This document shows, in pieces, positions 25,138 to 33,806 of a DNA stretch of 64,000 nucleotides; positions within the stretch are counted from its first letter, which is position 1; each line of letters starts with the position of its first letter. The stretch lies in contig NZ_QLKQ01000041.1 of NCBI RefSeq assembly GCF_003349955.1, forward strand, positions 1 to 64,000, in the 5' to 3' direction. This stretch comes from Azospirillum brasilense (lineage in GTDB: Bacteria; Pseudomonadota; Alphaproteobacteria; Azospirillales; Azospirillaceae). The notes beneath the pieces were generated by a model. That model saw only the letters and a program-made list of their open reading frames with translations, was not told where the DNA came from and searched no databases. The translations under genes were made by a program, and so were the position numbers.

Positions 25138-25713
25138 ATGCTGCCGAAGGCCGATTCGAACGACCCGACCATGCCGGACCACGAGCAACTTCTGCTTGCC
25201 GTCGCCCGCAACCGGGACTCCACCGCCTTCCGCGCGCTGTTCGATCACTTCGCGCCGCGGATCAAGGCCTACATGCGCCGGTTGGGCGCCGACGGCAGCG
25301 CGGCCGAGGAACTGGTCCAGGACGTCATGATGGCGGTGTGGCTGCGGGCGGACCGCTTCGATCCGGCGCTGGCCAGCGCTTCCACCTGGATCTACACCAT
25401 CGCCCGCAACCGCCGCATCGACCGCGTCCGGCAGGAGCGGCGGCCCGAGCTCCAGCCCGAAGACCTGATGGCGGACGGTGGCGAGGAACCGACGCCCGAC
25501 CACCAGTTCGAAGCGGCCGAGACGGCCTTCCGGCTGCGCGCGGTGATCGGCAACCTGCCGCCGGAGCAGGCCGACGTGCTGCGGCTGGCCTATTACGAGG
25601 ACAAGGTTCATGCGGAAATCTCCGCCGAACGCGGCATTCCCCTGGGGACCGTGAAGACCCGTCTGCGGCTGGCCCTCGTCCGCCTGCGCCGGGCCTTCGG
25701 GGAGGGGGCGTGA
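25138..25713 (+). CDS. ECF sigma factor of the RpoE/ChrR type
   Basis: A 191-residue extracytoplasmic-function sigma factor. Region 2 spans FRALFDHFAPRIKAYMRRLG, EELVQDVMMAVWLRADRFDP and ASTWIYTIARNRRIDRVRQE. Region 4 spans AVIGNLPPEQADVLRLAYYE, DKVHAEISAERGIPLGTVK, TRLRLALVRLRRAFG. The stop overlaps the GTG of the following ChrR-like anti-sigma gene (GTGA), a tight pair. In Rhodobacter and Azospirillum such pairs answer singlet oxygen and light stress; the same role is inferred here. ATG at 25138 is preferred, with ATG at 25171 as the alternative. The open frame continues upstream to 24991, but that stretch is rich in the region's control DNA and has no sigma-domain similarity. Confidence 0.9.
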   Translation: MLPKADSNDPTMPDHEQLLLAVARNRDSTAFRALFDHFAPRIKAYMRRLGADGSAAEELVQDVMMAVWLRADRFDPALASASTWIYTIARNRRIDRVRQERRPELQPEDLMADGGEEPTPDHQFEAAETAFRLRAVIGNLPPEQADVLRLAYYEDKVHAEISAERGIPLGTVKTRLRLALVRLRRAFGEGA

Positions 25714-26363
25714 CCGTGCCGGCCCATCATCCCGCCCCCGAACTGCTTCTCGACTACGCCGCCGGCAGCCTGCGCGCGGTGCAGTCGCTGCTGATCGCCG
25801 CCCATCTCGCCTATTGTCCGGACTGCCGCGCGCAGGTCGCGGAGCTGGAAGCCTGTGGCGGCGTCCTGCTGGCCGATCTGCCGCCGGAGCCGGTGTCCGA
25901 TTCGCTGTTCGGCACCCTGATGACCCGGCTCGACACGACGGCCGCCACGCCGCCGCCCGTACCCCCACCGGCCGGAACGAGTCTGTTTCCCGGCCCGCTG
26001 CGCCGCGCCATCGGGGCGGAACCGGAGGCGCTGGACTGGGTGCGCGTCGTTCCGGGCGTCCACCTGTCGGCCTGGGGCGTCAGCGCCGGAACGGCCTCGG
26101 CCTGCCTGCTGCGCATGGCGCCGGGGTCGCGGGTGCCGGCCCACCGCCACACCGACAGCGAGATGCTGCTGGTGATGAAGGGCGGCTTCTCCGACGAGTT
26201 CGGGGCCTACCGGGTCGGCGACGTGGCGTCCTACGACACCGGTACGCCGCACCACGCCGTGGCCGACGCGGACGGGGAGTGCCTGTGCCTGCTGGTGCAG
26301 GACCAGCCGCTGGTCTTCACCGGCCCGCTCGGCTGGCTGCTCAACCGGGGCTTCCGCTTCTGA
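25710..26363 (+). CDS. chrR: zinc-binding anti-sigma factor, ChrR family, with cupin domain
   Basis: A 217-residue anti-sigma factor that holds its partner ECF sigma factor inactive. The N-terminal zinc anti-sigma domain has HLAYCPDC (HxxxCxxC), preceded by LLDYAAGSLRAVQSLLIAA. The C-terminal cupin domain (about residues 110-210) has the metal-ligand cluster VPAHRHTDSEMLLVMKGGFS and the second cluster TGTPHHAV. The pattern of anti-sigma plus cupin is that of ChrR, which reports singlet oxygen in Rhodobacter sphaeroides. GTG at 25710 overlaps the sigma stop by four bases. The next gene, dinB, starts 68 bases further on with its own SOS box. Confidence 0.9.
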   Translation: MTVPAHHPAPELLLDYAAGSLRAVQSLLIAAHLAYCPDCRAQVAELEACGGVLLADLPPEPVSDSLFGTLMTRLDTTAATPPPVPPPAGTSLFPGPLRRAIGAEPEALDWVRVVPGVHLSAWGVSAGTASACLLRMAPGSRVPAHRHTDSEMLLVMKGGFSDEFGAYRVGDVASYDTGTPHHAVADADGECLCLLVQDQPLVFTGPLGWLLNRGFRF

Positions 26364-26374
26364 GCGGAAAACTG

Positions 26375-26389
26375 GAACGGGACAGGAAC
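26375..26389. promoter_or_regulatory. LexA (SOS) box upstream of dinB
   Basis: GAAC-GGGACAG-GAAC is an exact direct repeat GAAC-N7-GAAC, the form used by LexA in alphaproteobacteria. It lies 43 bases before the dinB ATG and just after the chrR stop. Confidence 0.85.
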
Positions 26390-26431
26390 ATTCCTTCCCC
26401 GCCGCAGGCGCGCTGCTGCTAGACTGCGGCC

Positions 26432-27631
26432 ATGGCTGTGTTCGACGATTGCAAGGCCCTGTGCCGCGACTGCGCGGCGGCTGTCCGCGGGAGCGAGCCG
26501 CGCTGCCCGAAATGCGGCGGCCGGCGGCTGGTCCGGCATGAGGAGCTGCATGGCCTCGCCATCGGCCACATCGACTGCGACGCCTTCTACGCCACGGTGG
26601 AGAAGCGCGACCGGCCCGAGTTGGTCAGCCGACCGCTGATCATCGGCGGCGATCGGCGCGGGGTGGTCGCGGCCTGCTGCTACATCGCGCGGATGGCCGG
26701 GGTGCGTTCGGCCATGCCGATGTGGCAGGCGCTGGAGGCCTGTCCGGACGCCGTGGTGCTGCGGCCCGACATGGCGAAGTACAAGGCGGTGGGCCGGCAG
26801 GCGCGGGAGCTTATGCAAGCCTTCACCCCGCTGGTCGAGCCGCTGTCCATCGACGAGGCCTTCCTGGATCTGTCGGGCGTGGGGGAGCGGCTGAGCATCA
26901 GCCCGGCCCAGGCGCTGGCCGAACTGGTCCGCCGCTTCGAGAACCAGTTGGGCATCACCGCCTCGGTCGGGCTCAGCTACAACAAGCTGTTCGCCAAGAT
27001 CGCCTCCGACCTGGAGAAGCCGCGCGGCTTCTCGGTGATCGGGCGGGGGCAGGCGCTGGACTTCCTGGCGCCCAAGCCGGTGTCGATCCTGTGGGGCGTC
27101 GGTCCGGTGCTCCAGCGCAAGCTGCAGTCGGACGGCATCCGCACCGTGGGCGACCTGCGCGGCTGGACGGAGATCGACCTTGTGCGCCGCCACGGCAAGA
27201 TGGGCCGTCTGCTGCACCGCTTCGCCCGCGGCCAGGACGACCGCCGGGTGGAGCCGGAGACGCCGAGCAAGAGCATCTCCGCCGAAACGACCTTCGACTG
27301 GGAGACCGCCGACAAGGCCGCGCTCAAGGACGCTCTGCTGCCACTGGCCGAGACGGTGGCCCGCCGCCTGTCGGCCGCGGGCTTGCGGGGGCGCAGCGTC
27401 GTGCTGAAGATGAAGACCGCCGACTTCCAGACGATCACCCGCTCCCGCCGGGTCGATCCGCCCGCCCGGTCGGCGGGGCTGATCTGGCAGACCGGCTGCG
27501 AGATGCTGGACGCCGAGCCGGACGGGCGGTCGATCCGCCTGATCGGCATCGGCTGCACCGACCTGCTCGACCCCGAGACCGAGGCGGAGCCGGGCCTGTT
27601 CGACGGGTTCGGCCCGTCTCCGCCGGGTTGA
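26432..27631 (+). CDS. dinB: DNA polymerase IV with N-terminal zinc ribbon
   Basis: A 399-residue Y-family translesion polymerase. It opens with a putative zinc ribbon (C11xxC14 and C25xxC28 in ALCRDCAAAV and EPRCPKCGGRR), an extension absent from E. coli DinB. The polymerase core follows: IGHIDCDAFYATVE (first catalytic Asp), RGVVAACCYIARMAGVRSAM and EPLSIDEAFLDLSG (the Asp-Glu pair). ITASVGLSYNKLFAKIASD and the little-finger domain with KSISAETTFDWE come next. The C-terminal EPGLFDGFG resembles a beta-clamp binding motif. A GAAC-N7-GAAC box upstream places it in the SOS regulon. It forms its own transcription unit after chrR, and a long hairpin follows the stop. Confidence 0.93.
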   Translation: MAVFDDCKALCRDCAAAVRGSEPRCPKCGGRRLVRHEELHGLAIGHIDCDAFYATVEKRDRPELVSRPLIIGGDRRGVVAACCYIARMAGVRSAMPMWQALEACPDAVVLRPDMAKYKAVGRQARELMQAFTPLVEPLSIDEAFLDLSGVGERLSISPAQALAELVRRFENQLGITASVGLSYNKLFAKIASDLEKPRGFSVIGRGQALDFLAPKPVSILWGVGPVLQRKLQSDGIRTVGDLRGWTEIDLVRRHGKMGRLLHRFARGQDDRRVEPETPSKSISAETTFDWETADKAALKDALLPLAETVARRLSAAGLRGRSVVLKMKTADFQTITRSRRVDPPARSAGLIWQTGCEMLDAEPDGRSIRLIGIGCTDLLDPETEAEPGLFDGFGPSPPG

Positions 27632-27666
27632 AGCGAATTCGGACCAATCCGGTCCAGGGATCGCTT
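27631..27666. other. two-part hairpin following dinB
   Basis: Outer arms AAGCGA (27631-27636) and TCGCTT (27661-27666) enclose the perfect inner palindrome GGACC-AATCC-GGTCC (27641-27655). It starts at the dinB stop codon. There is no T tract, so a Rho-independent terminator is uncertain; a transcript-end stem-loop is the simplest reading. Confidence 0.4.
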
Positions 27667-27725
27667 GCCGCGGACCGGCGGAGGCGCACACTCTTCGCCT
27701 GGACGTTTCGGCAGGGAGAGACGGG

Positions 27726-28118
27726 ATGAGTCAGGCGGTGTGCGCAGGGGCCATGATGACCTGCAGCTTCGGGGCGGCGCCGTCCGCGCTGGTGGTGCTG
27801 CCGCTGAACCGGACGATGGCCGGCGGCCCGCCGATGGCCAACATCATGGACAACAAGCCGATCATGAACATCCCGCCTTTCGGCGTCTGCACCAGCCCGG
27901 CCAACCCGGTGGTCGCTTCGATGATTCCGGTGCCGCCGCCGGGCGTGATCAAGCCGCAGCCCTGCGTTCCCTGCACGGTCGCCCCTTGGGTGCCCGGCGC
28001 GCCCACGGTGATGGTCGGCAACATGCCGGCCCTGACCTCCACCAGCAAGCTGATGTGCAACTGGGGCGGGGTGATCCAGATCGTGGTGCCGGGGCAGTTC
28101 ACGGTGCAGACGCCGTAG
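27726..28118 (+). CDS. PAAR-like (DUF4150/DUF4280) T6SS spike-tip protein
   Basis: A 130-residue small Cys/Pro/Gly-rich protein resembling the PAAR-like (DUF4280) group that caps the VgrG spike of T6SS. Features include AGAMMTCSFGAAPSALVVLP, MANIMDNKPIMNIPPFGVC, QPCVPCTVAPWVPGAPTVMV and TSTSKLMCNWGGVIQIVVPG. Several cysteines (Cys13, CTS, PCVPC, MCNW) could bind the tip metal. It is the only plus-strand gene beside the T6SS minus block and lies downstream of dinB with its own upstream region. It would sit at the tip of VgrG (28950-31025) in the secreted puncturing device. No toxin domain is fused to it. Confidence 0.88.
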   Translation: MSQAVCAGAMMTCSFGAAPSALVVLPLNRTMAGGPPMANIMDNKPIMNIPPFGVCTSPANPVVASMIPVPPPGVIKPQPCVPCTVAPWVPGAPTVMVGNMPALTSTSKLMCNWGGVIQIVVPGQFTVQTP

Positions 28119-28132
28119 GGTGAGCGGGGCTC

Positions 28133-28239
28133 TTGCCCCCACCCCGGCCCTCCCCCGCTGGGCGGGAGAGGGTGCCTTCTGCGAAGCGGCGGCGGTCCCC
28201 TCCCCTGCGAGAGCGGGGGAGGGTTAGGGTGGGGGCAAC
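28133..28239. repeat. GC-rich palindromic intergenic repeat, family A
   Basis: This copy starts TTGCCCCCACCCCGGCCCTC and ends GAGGGTTAGGGTGGGGGCAA, closely matching the copy at 13241-13348, including the CTTCTGCGAAGCGGCGG block. It lies between the convergent PAAR-like and MORN-repeat genes. Confidence 0.85.
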
Positions 28240-28258
28240 ACCTTCCAAGGGTTCCCCC

Positions 28259-28948
28259 TCACCCCGCCGGGGGCTGCAGCACGGCGATCTCCTTGCCGTC
28301 CTCCGAATAGGTCCGCAGCGGTTCGATCAGCAGGCCGCGGCGGTAGACGCCGTGCTGCATCAGCGCGCCGGAGGGGAAGAAACGGCGCAGCACCCCGTCC
28401 TGGAGCCCGTCCAGGAAGGCGGCGCGCTCGCTCACCGTGCCGTCGTCGTAATAGCCCAGCACCGGGCCGTGCAGGCGGTCGTTGGCGTAGCTCTCCCGCC
28501 GCATTGGACGGCCCTGTGGGCTGTGGAACAGCGCCTCGCCCTCGCGCTTGCCGTCGCAATACTGGAAGACGGCGGCCACCGTGCCGCTCTCGTGGAAGAA
28601 GACCGACGGACCGTTGAGAAGGCCGTCGCGGTAGGTCATGCGGCAGGTCGGGCGGGCGTTGGCGTAGAAGGTGGTCTGGCCGTGCTGCACGCCGTCCGCA
28701 TACTCCGCCACCTGGACCAGGGCGCCGCCGGGCGCGTAGTTGCGCACCTCCCCGTGCAGCTTCCCGGCGCGCAGCCGGGCGCGCAGGAGCGGGTGCCCGT
28801 CCTCGCCGTAGGCGGTGTAGAGGCCATGGAACTGCTCGTCGCGCATCTCGCCGCTACGGACGATGCGGCCCAGCTCGTCGCGCTCCTCGACGGGTTGGGG
28901 ATCGGACGCGGCGGGGGCGGCCATGTCGTCGGCGGTCTCAGTGGCCAT
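28259..28948 (-). CDS. MORN-repeat (YwqK-like) protein next to vgrG
   Basis: A 229-residue protein made of tandem MORN-type beta-hairpin repeats (QFHGLYTAYGEDG, KLHGEVRNYAPGGA, QHGQTTFYANARP, LLNGPSVFFHESG, KREGEALFHSPQG, LHGPVLGYYDDG, LQDGVLRRFFPSGA). Such repeat proteins are often classed with the YwqK antitoxin family. Its ATG lies one base beyond the vgrG stop, so the two are almost certainly co-translated. It has no signal peptide. A role as adaptor, chaperone or immunity protein for a VgrG-delivered effector is suggested by position only. No separate toxin gene is seen next to it. Confidence 0.85.
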   Translation of the reverse strand: MATETADDMAAPAASDPQPVEERDELGRIVRSGEMRDEQFHGLYTAYGEDGHPLLRARLRAGKLHGEVRNYAPGGALVQVAEYADGVQHGQTTFYANARPTCRMTYRDGLLNGPSVFFHESGTVAAVFQYCDGKREGEALFHSPQGRPMRRESYANDRLHGPVLGYYDDGTVSERAAFLDGLQDGVLRRFFPSGALMQHGVYRRGLLIEPLRTYSEDGKEIAVLQPPAG

Positions 28949-28949
28949 C

Positions 28950-31025
28950 TCAGTTCACCTTCACCAGGGTGCCTTTGACGGTCATGATGGCACCGGCGCT
29001 GACCTCGCCCATGGTCTGGGCCTTCAGCGTGGCCGACAGCCCCTCGGCGGACAAGGCGAGGCCGGCCTTCAGGTTCATGCCCATGCTCGCCTTGACATCC
29101 ATGCCCATGCCCGACTTGATCTCCATCGCCATGCCGGACTTGGCGTTGAAGGCGCCGCCGGCGTCGAGCGTCATGCCGGTGCCGGACTTGACGCCAACCT
29201 CGCCGGAGGTGGCGGTCACCTTCACCGACTTGCCCTTGATCACCACGTCGCCGGTCACGTCGATGGTCAGGTTGCCCTTCACCGTCAGGGTGTAGTCGCC
29301 GTCGGCCTTGTGGATGAAGTCCGCCTTGTTGGTGTGGGTCTCGTTGTCCTTCACCGTCACGGCGCGCGTGCCCTTCGCGACCTCGTGAGTCTCGTTGCCT
29401 TCCGACACGGTGATGCTGTGATCGTTCTTCACGGTCAGCTTGCGGTCGTGCTGGATGTCGATGGTGCTGTCGTTCTCGACCGTCTCCACCTCGTCGTGCT
29501 TGATGAGGCGGGTGACGTCGTTCAACACCTCGACGTTCATGTCCTTCTGGGCGTGAACGAAAATCTCCTCGGCGTCGGCCTTGTCCTCGAAGCGGATCTC
29601 GTTGAACTTGCCGGTGCCGTTCTTCGAGGTCTGCGTCTTGATGGTGCTCTTGGTCGAATCGTCGGGCAGCGTGTAGGGCACGGTCTGCTCGGCGTTGTAG
29701 ACGGAGCCGGTGACCAACGGACGGTCGGGATCGCCGTCGAGGAAGGTCACCACCACCTCCTGCCCGACGCGGGGGAAGAACATGATGCCGTAATTCTTGC
29801 CCGCCCAGTTCTGCGCGACGCGGACCCAGCAGGAGCTTTTCTCGTCCTTCTTGCCCAGCCGGTCCCAGTGGAACTGCACCTTGATGCGCCCGTACTTGTC
29901 GAGCCAGATCTCCTCCCCGCTCTTGCCGACGACGATGGCGGTCTGGGTGGAGTGGATGCGCGGCTTCACCGCCGTGTCGAGCGGGCGGAAGGGCAGGTCG
30001 GGCGGGAAGGCGGTGAAATGGGCGTTGAAGTGGCCGCTCGCCCCGTCGATGCGCACGGAATACAGGACATACTCGGCGTTCAGGTCGCTCTTGCTGTGGC
30101 CGGATACGGTGATGCGCGTCCCGGCCTCCAGCGACCGGCATTCGCCGCTGCCGCGCACCCGGCGTCCGGGGAAGGCCAGCGCCTGCTGGCGCAGCTTGGC
30201 CATCGCCTCGCCGTCCGACGAGGTGGTGTGGCGGCCCATGTAGTCGCTGACCGTGCCGAAGCCCGATGCGCCTTCGGCCGTCGCGTAGAGGTCGGTCGAG
30301 GGCGTCTCGAAATGGTAGCCGTCGATGCCGTAGCTCTTGGTCGTCACCCGCCGCTCGACGCTGAGACCGTTCAGCACATGGTCCTCGTCGTCGTGCCCTT
30401 CGGTGGCGCGGTATTCGAAGGCGTCGAGCAGCGGGCTCTTGGCGAAGGCGTTGGCCCCGTCGCCCAGCACCAGCGTGTGCTTCCCGTCCTCATGCGCGAA
30501 GTAATAGAAGATGCCTTCCTCTTCGAGCAGCCGGGCGACGAAATTGTAGTCGGTCTCGCGGTACTGCACGCAATATTCGCGCTTGGCGTAGGTGCCGGTC
30601 AGCGACTTCTTGATGTCGGTGTAGCCGGCGCCCTTGCAGACCTCCTCGACGATTTCCGGGACCGTCTTTTCCTGGAAGATGCGGCAGTCGCCGGAATGGG
30701 TGAGCATCCACAGCCAGGGGTGCAGCTCCGCCTCGTAATGGGCGACCTGGCTGCGGTCGTCGACGTGGGTCAGCTCGATCCGCCCGACGATGGCGTTGAT
30801 GTGACGCACCGTCTCCTGGTCGCCGAGCGTGATGGCGACGGTCACCGCCTTGCCGACGACACGGTCGAAGGCAATGTCATCGTCGGACGAGATCATGGTG
30901 ACGCGGTAGGTGAACAGCGACGACAGCCGCTCCTCCCCCACGATGGTGCGCAGCGCCAGCGCGTCCGCCCCCAGCGGGGTGGTGATGGACAGATACTGGC
31001 CGTCCTGGGAAAAGCGCTTCGCCAT
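28950..31025 (-). CDS. tssI: T6SS spike protein VgrG (TssI)
   Basis: A 691-residue VgrG spike protein. The gp27-like N-terminal part includes LSITTPLGADALALRTIVGE, the FRVVG-type domain near residues 20-380, and FVARLLEEEGIFYYFAHEDG. The gp5 OB-fold follows with GEEIWLDKYGRIKVQFHWDR, SCWVRVAQNWAGKNYGIMFF and RVGQEVVVTFLDGDPDRPLV. The beta-prism region is the repetitive tail (ETHEVAKGTRAV, TVKGNLTIDVTGDVVIKGKS), ending in a repeated GMAMEIKSGMGMDVKASMGM segment. There is no C-terminal toxin extension. It lies 17 bases after clpV and immediately before a MORN-repeat gene. It is expected to cap the Hcp tube and carry the PAAR tip and any non-covalent effector. Confidence 0.95.
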   Translation of the reverse strand: MAKRFSQDGQYLSITTPLGADALALRTIVGEERLSSLFTYRVTMISSDDDIAFDRVVGKAVTVAITLGDQETVRHINAIVGRIELTHVDDRSQVAHYEAELHPWLWMLTHSGDCRIFQEKTVPEIVEEVCKGAGYTDIKKSLTGTYAKREYCVQYRETDYNFVARLLEEEGIFYYFAHEDGKHTLVLGDGANAFAKSPLLDAFEYRATEGHDDEDHVLNGLSVERRVTTKSYGIDGYHFETPSTDLYATAEGASGFGTVSDYMGRHTTSSDGEAMAKLRQQALAFPGRRVRGSGECRSLEAGTRITVSGHSKSDLNAEYVLYSVRIDGASGHFNAHFTAFPPDLPFRPLDTAVKPRIHSTQTAIVVGKSGEEIWLDKYGRIKVQFHWDRLGKKDEKSSCWVRVAQNWAGKNYGIMFFPRVGQEVVVTFLDGDPDRPLVTGSVYNAEQTVPYTLPDDSTKSTIKTQTSKNGTGKFNEIRFEDKADAEEIFVHAQKDMNVEVLNDVTRLIKHDEVETVENDSTIDIQHDRKLTVKNDHSITVSEGNETHEVAKGTRAVTVKDNETHTNKADFIHKADGDYTLTVKGNLTIDVTGDVVIKGKSVKVTATSGEVGVKSGTGMTLDAGGAFNAKSGMAMEIKSGMGMDVKASMGMNLKAGLALSAEGLSATLKAQTMGEVSAGAIMTVKGTLVKVN

Positions 31026-31041
31026 CCTCGCCCCTCCCCGG

Positions 31042-33657
31042 TCAGGCCGCCGTGCCGTCCACGCCCACGGTGAAGCGCCCGTCCGCGCCGTGGTCCACGA
31101 TGATGCGGCCCACCGGCTGGCCGGCGGCGACGCGGTCGAGGATGCGGATCGCCACCTCCGGCACCACGAACTCCGACAGCAGCGTGTCGATCATGCGCGC
31201 CCCGGCGTCGGAATTCAGCGCCCGCAGCACCAGCGCCTCCACCGCCGCGTCGGTCACCGCCAGCTCGGCGCCGCGGTTGCCGGCGGTGCGGCGCTGCAGC
31301 TTGTCCAGCTTCATCGTCACGATGCGGCGGATCTGCGCCTCGCTCAGCGGGTAGTAAGGCACGACCGACAGGCGGCCGAGGAAGGCCGGGCGGAAGCGGC
31401 GGCGCAGCACGTCGGAGATGGCGGCCAGCCCCTCCTCCCGTGCCTCGCCGATGCGCCCGGCGTCGAGCGCCTCGCGGCCCAGAGCGAACAGCTCCGTGTC
31501 GCCGAGGTTGCTGGTCAGCAGGATCAGCGTGTTGCGGAAGTCCACCTCTACCCCCTCGCCGTCCTCCAGCATGCCCTTGTCGAAGACCTGGTAGAACATG
31601 TCCAGCACGTCGGGGTGGGCCTTCTCGACCTCGTCCATCAGCACCACGGCGTGGGGGCGGCGGCGCACCGCCTCGGTCAGCACGCCGCCGCTGCCGTAGC
31701 CGACATAGCCCGGCGGGGCGCCGCGCAGGGTCGCCACCGCGTGGGCCTCCTGATACTCGGACATGTTGATGGTGATCAGGCTGTCCTCGCCGCCGTTCAG
31801 CAGTTCGGCGAGCGCCAGGGCGGTTTCGGTCTTGCCGACGCCGCTCGGGCCGCTCAGCAGAAAGACGCCGATGGGGCGCTGCGGCTCGCCCAGCCCGGCG
31901 CGGTAGCCGCGCACGGCCCGCGCGATGGCCTGGAGCGCCTGCGGCTGGCCGACGACGCGGGCGGCCATGCGGTCCTCCAGCGTGGCGACCACCTCCAGGT
32001 CGTCCTTGGACATCGAGCCGACCGGGATGCCGGTCCAGTTGGACACCACGGCGGCGACCACCGCGCCGTCCACCCGGTGCGGGACCAGCGGGCTGTCGCC
32101 CTGCACGGCCTTCAGCTTTTCCGTGGCCGCGGCGGCCTCCACGGCGTGGCCGGCCTTCAGCGCGGCCTCCACCACGTCGACCAAGTCGCGTTCGCGGGTC
32201 CAGCGCTCGTCCAGAGCGGCCTTCTCCAGGGCCAGCGCGCCGCGGCGTTGCGAAATCTGCGACAGGCGGGCGTGGTGGGCTGTGCCGGGTTCGGCCTCCA
32301 GCCGCTCCGCCTCGCGGGCCAGGATGGCGTCCTCGCGCTCCATCGCCTCGATGGCCTCGGGCTTGGAACTGCGGGCGATGGCGACGCGGGCGCAGGCGGT
32401 GTCGAGCACGCTGATCGCCTTGTCGGGCAACTGGCGGGCGGGGATGTAGCGGGCGGACAGGGCCACGGCGGCGGCGATGCCGTCGTCCAGCACGCGGACC
32501 CCGTGATGCTCCTCGAAGCGGCGGACGAGGCCGCGCAGCATGGCCGCCGCCGCCGTCTCGTCCGGCTCCGGCACCGAGACGGGCTGGAAGCGGCGGGCCA
32601 GCGCCGGGTCCTTCTCGAAATACTTCTTGTACTCGGCCCAGGTGGTGGCGGCGATGGTGCGGAACTCGCCGCGCGCCAGGGCGGGCTTCAGCAGGTTGGC
32701 GGCGTCGCCCTGGCCGGCGGCCCCGCCGGCGCCGATCAGCGCGTGCGCCTCGTCGACGAAGACGACCATCGGCACGGGGGAGGCCGAGACCTCCTTGATG
32801 ATCGACTTCAGCCGGTTCTCGAACTCGCCCTTAACCCCGGCTCCGGCTTGCAGCAGCCCGAGGTCGAGCGTGCGGATGACCATGCCGCGCAGCGGCGGCG
32901 GCACGTCGCCCTCGGCGATGCGCAGGGCCAGCCCCTCGACGATGGCGGTCTTGCCGACGCCGGGGTCGCCGACCAGGATCGGGTTGTTCTGACGGCGGCG
33001 CATCATGACGTCGATGACCTGCCGGATCTCGCGGTCGCGCCCGATCACCGGGTCGATCTTCCCGGCCTTGGCCTGGGCGGTCAGGTCCTGGCTGTACTGG
33101 TCCAGCATGGCCCGTCCGTCCGACGCGGCGGAGACCGGAGCGGCGGCGGAAGCGGAGTCGGCCGCAATGGCCGATGGCCCTCCCTCTTTCAGGACGCGGA
33201 CCAGCTCCGGCAGGTCGGACGCGGTGCGCTCGCGCGGCAGGGCGAGCAGGGAGGGGGCGGACTCCGTCACCACCGCCCGCACGGAATCGCAGGCAACCGC
33301 GGCCCAGAGAATGGCCGGCAGAAGGATCTGCGGGCTGTCGAGATGGGTCACCGAGATCAGCAGCGCCGTCTCCAGCATCTCCGGAACACGGGGGGAGAAG
33401 GCCGGGGTGCGGCTGTTGCCGCGGCGGATGCGGTCCAGCGCCGCGTCCAGCTCCGTCTCCAGCCGGCCAGTCTCGACGCCGTAATGGCGCAGGATGCCGG
33501 CGACGGTGGCGTCCTTCAGCCGTAGCAGGGCCAGCAGCACATGCTCCGCCTCGACGTCGTAATGGGTCTGCGAGACGCACAGCGCGGCGGAGCGTTCCAG
33601 CACCTTGCGCCCGTCGCGGTCGAGCTTTCCGATGAGGGACTTGATGTCGGCGGTCAC
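31042..33657 (-). CDS. tssH: T6SS sheath-recycling ATPase ClpV
   Basis: An 871-residue AAA+ unfoldase of the ClpV group that disassembles contracted TssB/TssC sheath. An N-terminal Clp repeat domain (about 8-150) is followed by the first ATPase domain with GDPGVGKTAIVEG (Walker A) and VPMVVFVDEAHALIG (Walker B). A middle coiled region comes next, then the second ATPase with FLLSGPSGVGKTETALALAE and VVLMDEVEKAHPDV. Its length is typical of ClpV (~870-890) rather than ClpB. GTG at 33657 is the start. It is placed after tssG in the sheath/baseplate block and before vgrG, the common order in alphaproteobacterial T6SS clusters. A GC-rich repeat lies just upstream. Confidence 0.95.
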   Translation of the reverse strand: MTADIKSLIGKLDRDGRKVLERSAALCVSQTHYDVEAEHVLLALLRLKDATVAGILRHYGVETGRLETELDAALDRIRRGNSRTPAFSPRVPEMLETALLISVTHLDSPQILLPAILWAAVACDSVRAVVTESAPSLLALPRERTASDLPELVRVLKEGGPSAIAADSASAAAPVSAASDGRAMLDQYSQDLTAQAKAGKIDPVIGRDREIRQVIDVMMRRRQNNPILVGDPGVGKTAIVEGLALRIAEGDVPPPLRGMVIRTLDLGLLQAGAGVKGEFENRLKSIIKEVSASPVPMVVFVDEAHALIGAGGAAGQGDAANLLKPALARGEFRTIAATTWAEYKKYFEKDPALARRFQPVSVPEPDETAAAAMLRGLVRRFEEHHGVRVLDDGIAAAVALSARYIPARQLPDKAISVLDTACARVAIARSSKPEAIEAMEREDAILAREAERLEAEPGTAHHARLSQISQRRGALALEKAALDERWTRERDLVDVVEAALKAGHAVEAAAATEKLKAVQGDSPLVPHRVDGAVVAAVVSNWTGIPVGSMSKDDLEVVATLEDRMAARVVGQPQALQAIARAVRGYRAGLGEPQRPIGVFLLSGPSGVGKTETALALAELLNGGEDSLITINMSEYQEAHAVATLRGAPPGYVGYGSGGVLTEAVRRRPHAVVLMDEVEKAHPDVLDMFYQVFDKGMLEDGEGVEVDFRNTLILLTSNLGDTELFALGREALDAGRIGEAREEGLAAISDVLRRRFRPAFLGRLSVVPYYPLSEAQIRRIVTMKLDKLQRRTAGNRGAELAVTDAAVEALVLRALNSDAGARMIDTLLSEFVVPEVAIRILDRVAAGQPVGRIIVDHGADGRFTVGVDGTAA

Positions 33658-33687
33658 GGGACGGCTCCCTGGGATGACGTTGACGTT

Positions 33688-33806
33688 CCCTCTCCCCTCT
33701 GGGGAGAGGGTTAGGGTGAGGGGGTTGCGCTATGCGGTACGTCCGGCACAAGCGCAACCCCCTCACCGGCCCTTCGGGCCACCCTCTCCCCAGGGGGGAG
33801 AGGGTT
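33688..33806. repeat. GC-rich palindromic repeat, family B, overlapping the 3' end of tssG
   Basis: Inverted halves built on CCCTCTCCCC and GGGGAGAGGG flank an internal block with GTCCGGCACAAGCGCAACCC and CCCTCACCGGCCC. The same block occurs at 37142-37258 between hcp and tssE. Bases ~33714-33806 encode the last ~31 residues of tssG, so the repeat replaced or extended the original gene end. Confidence 0.85.
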
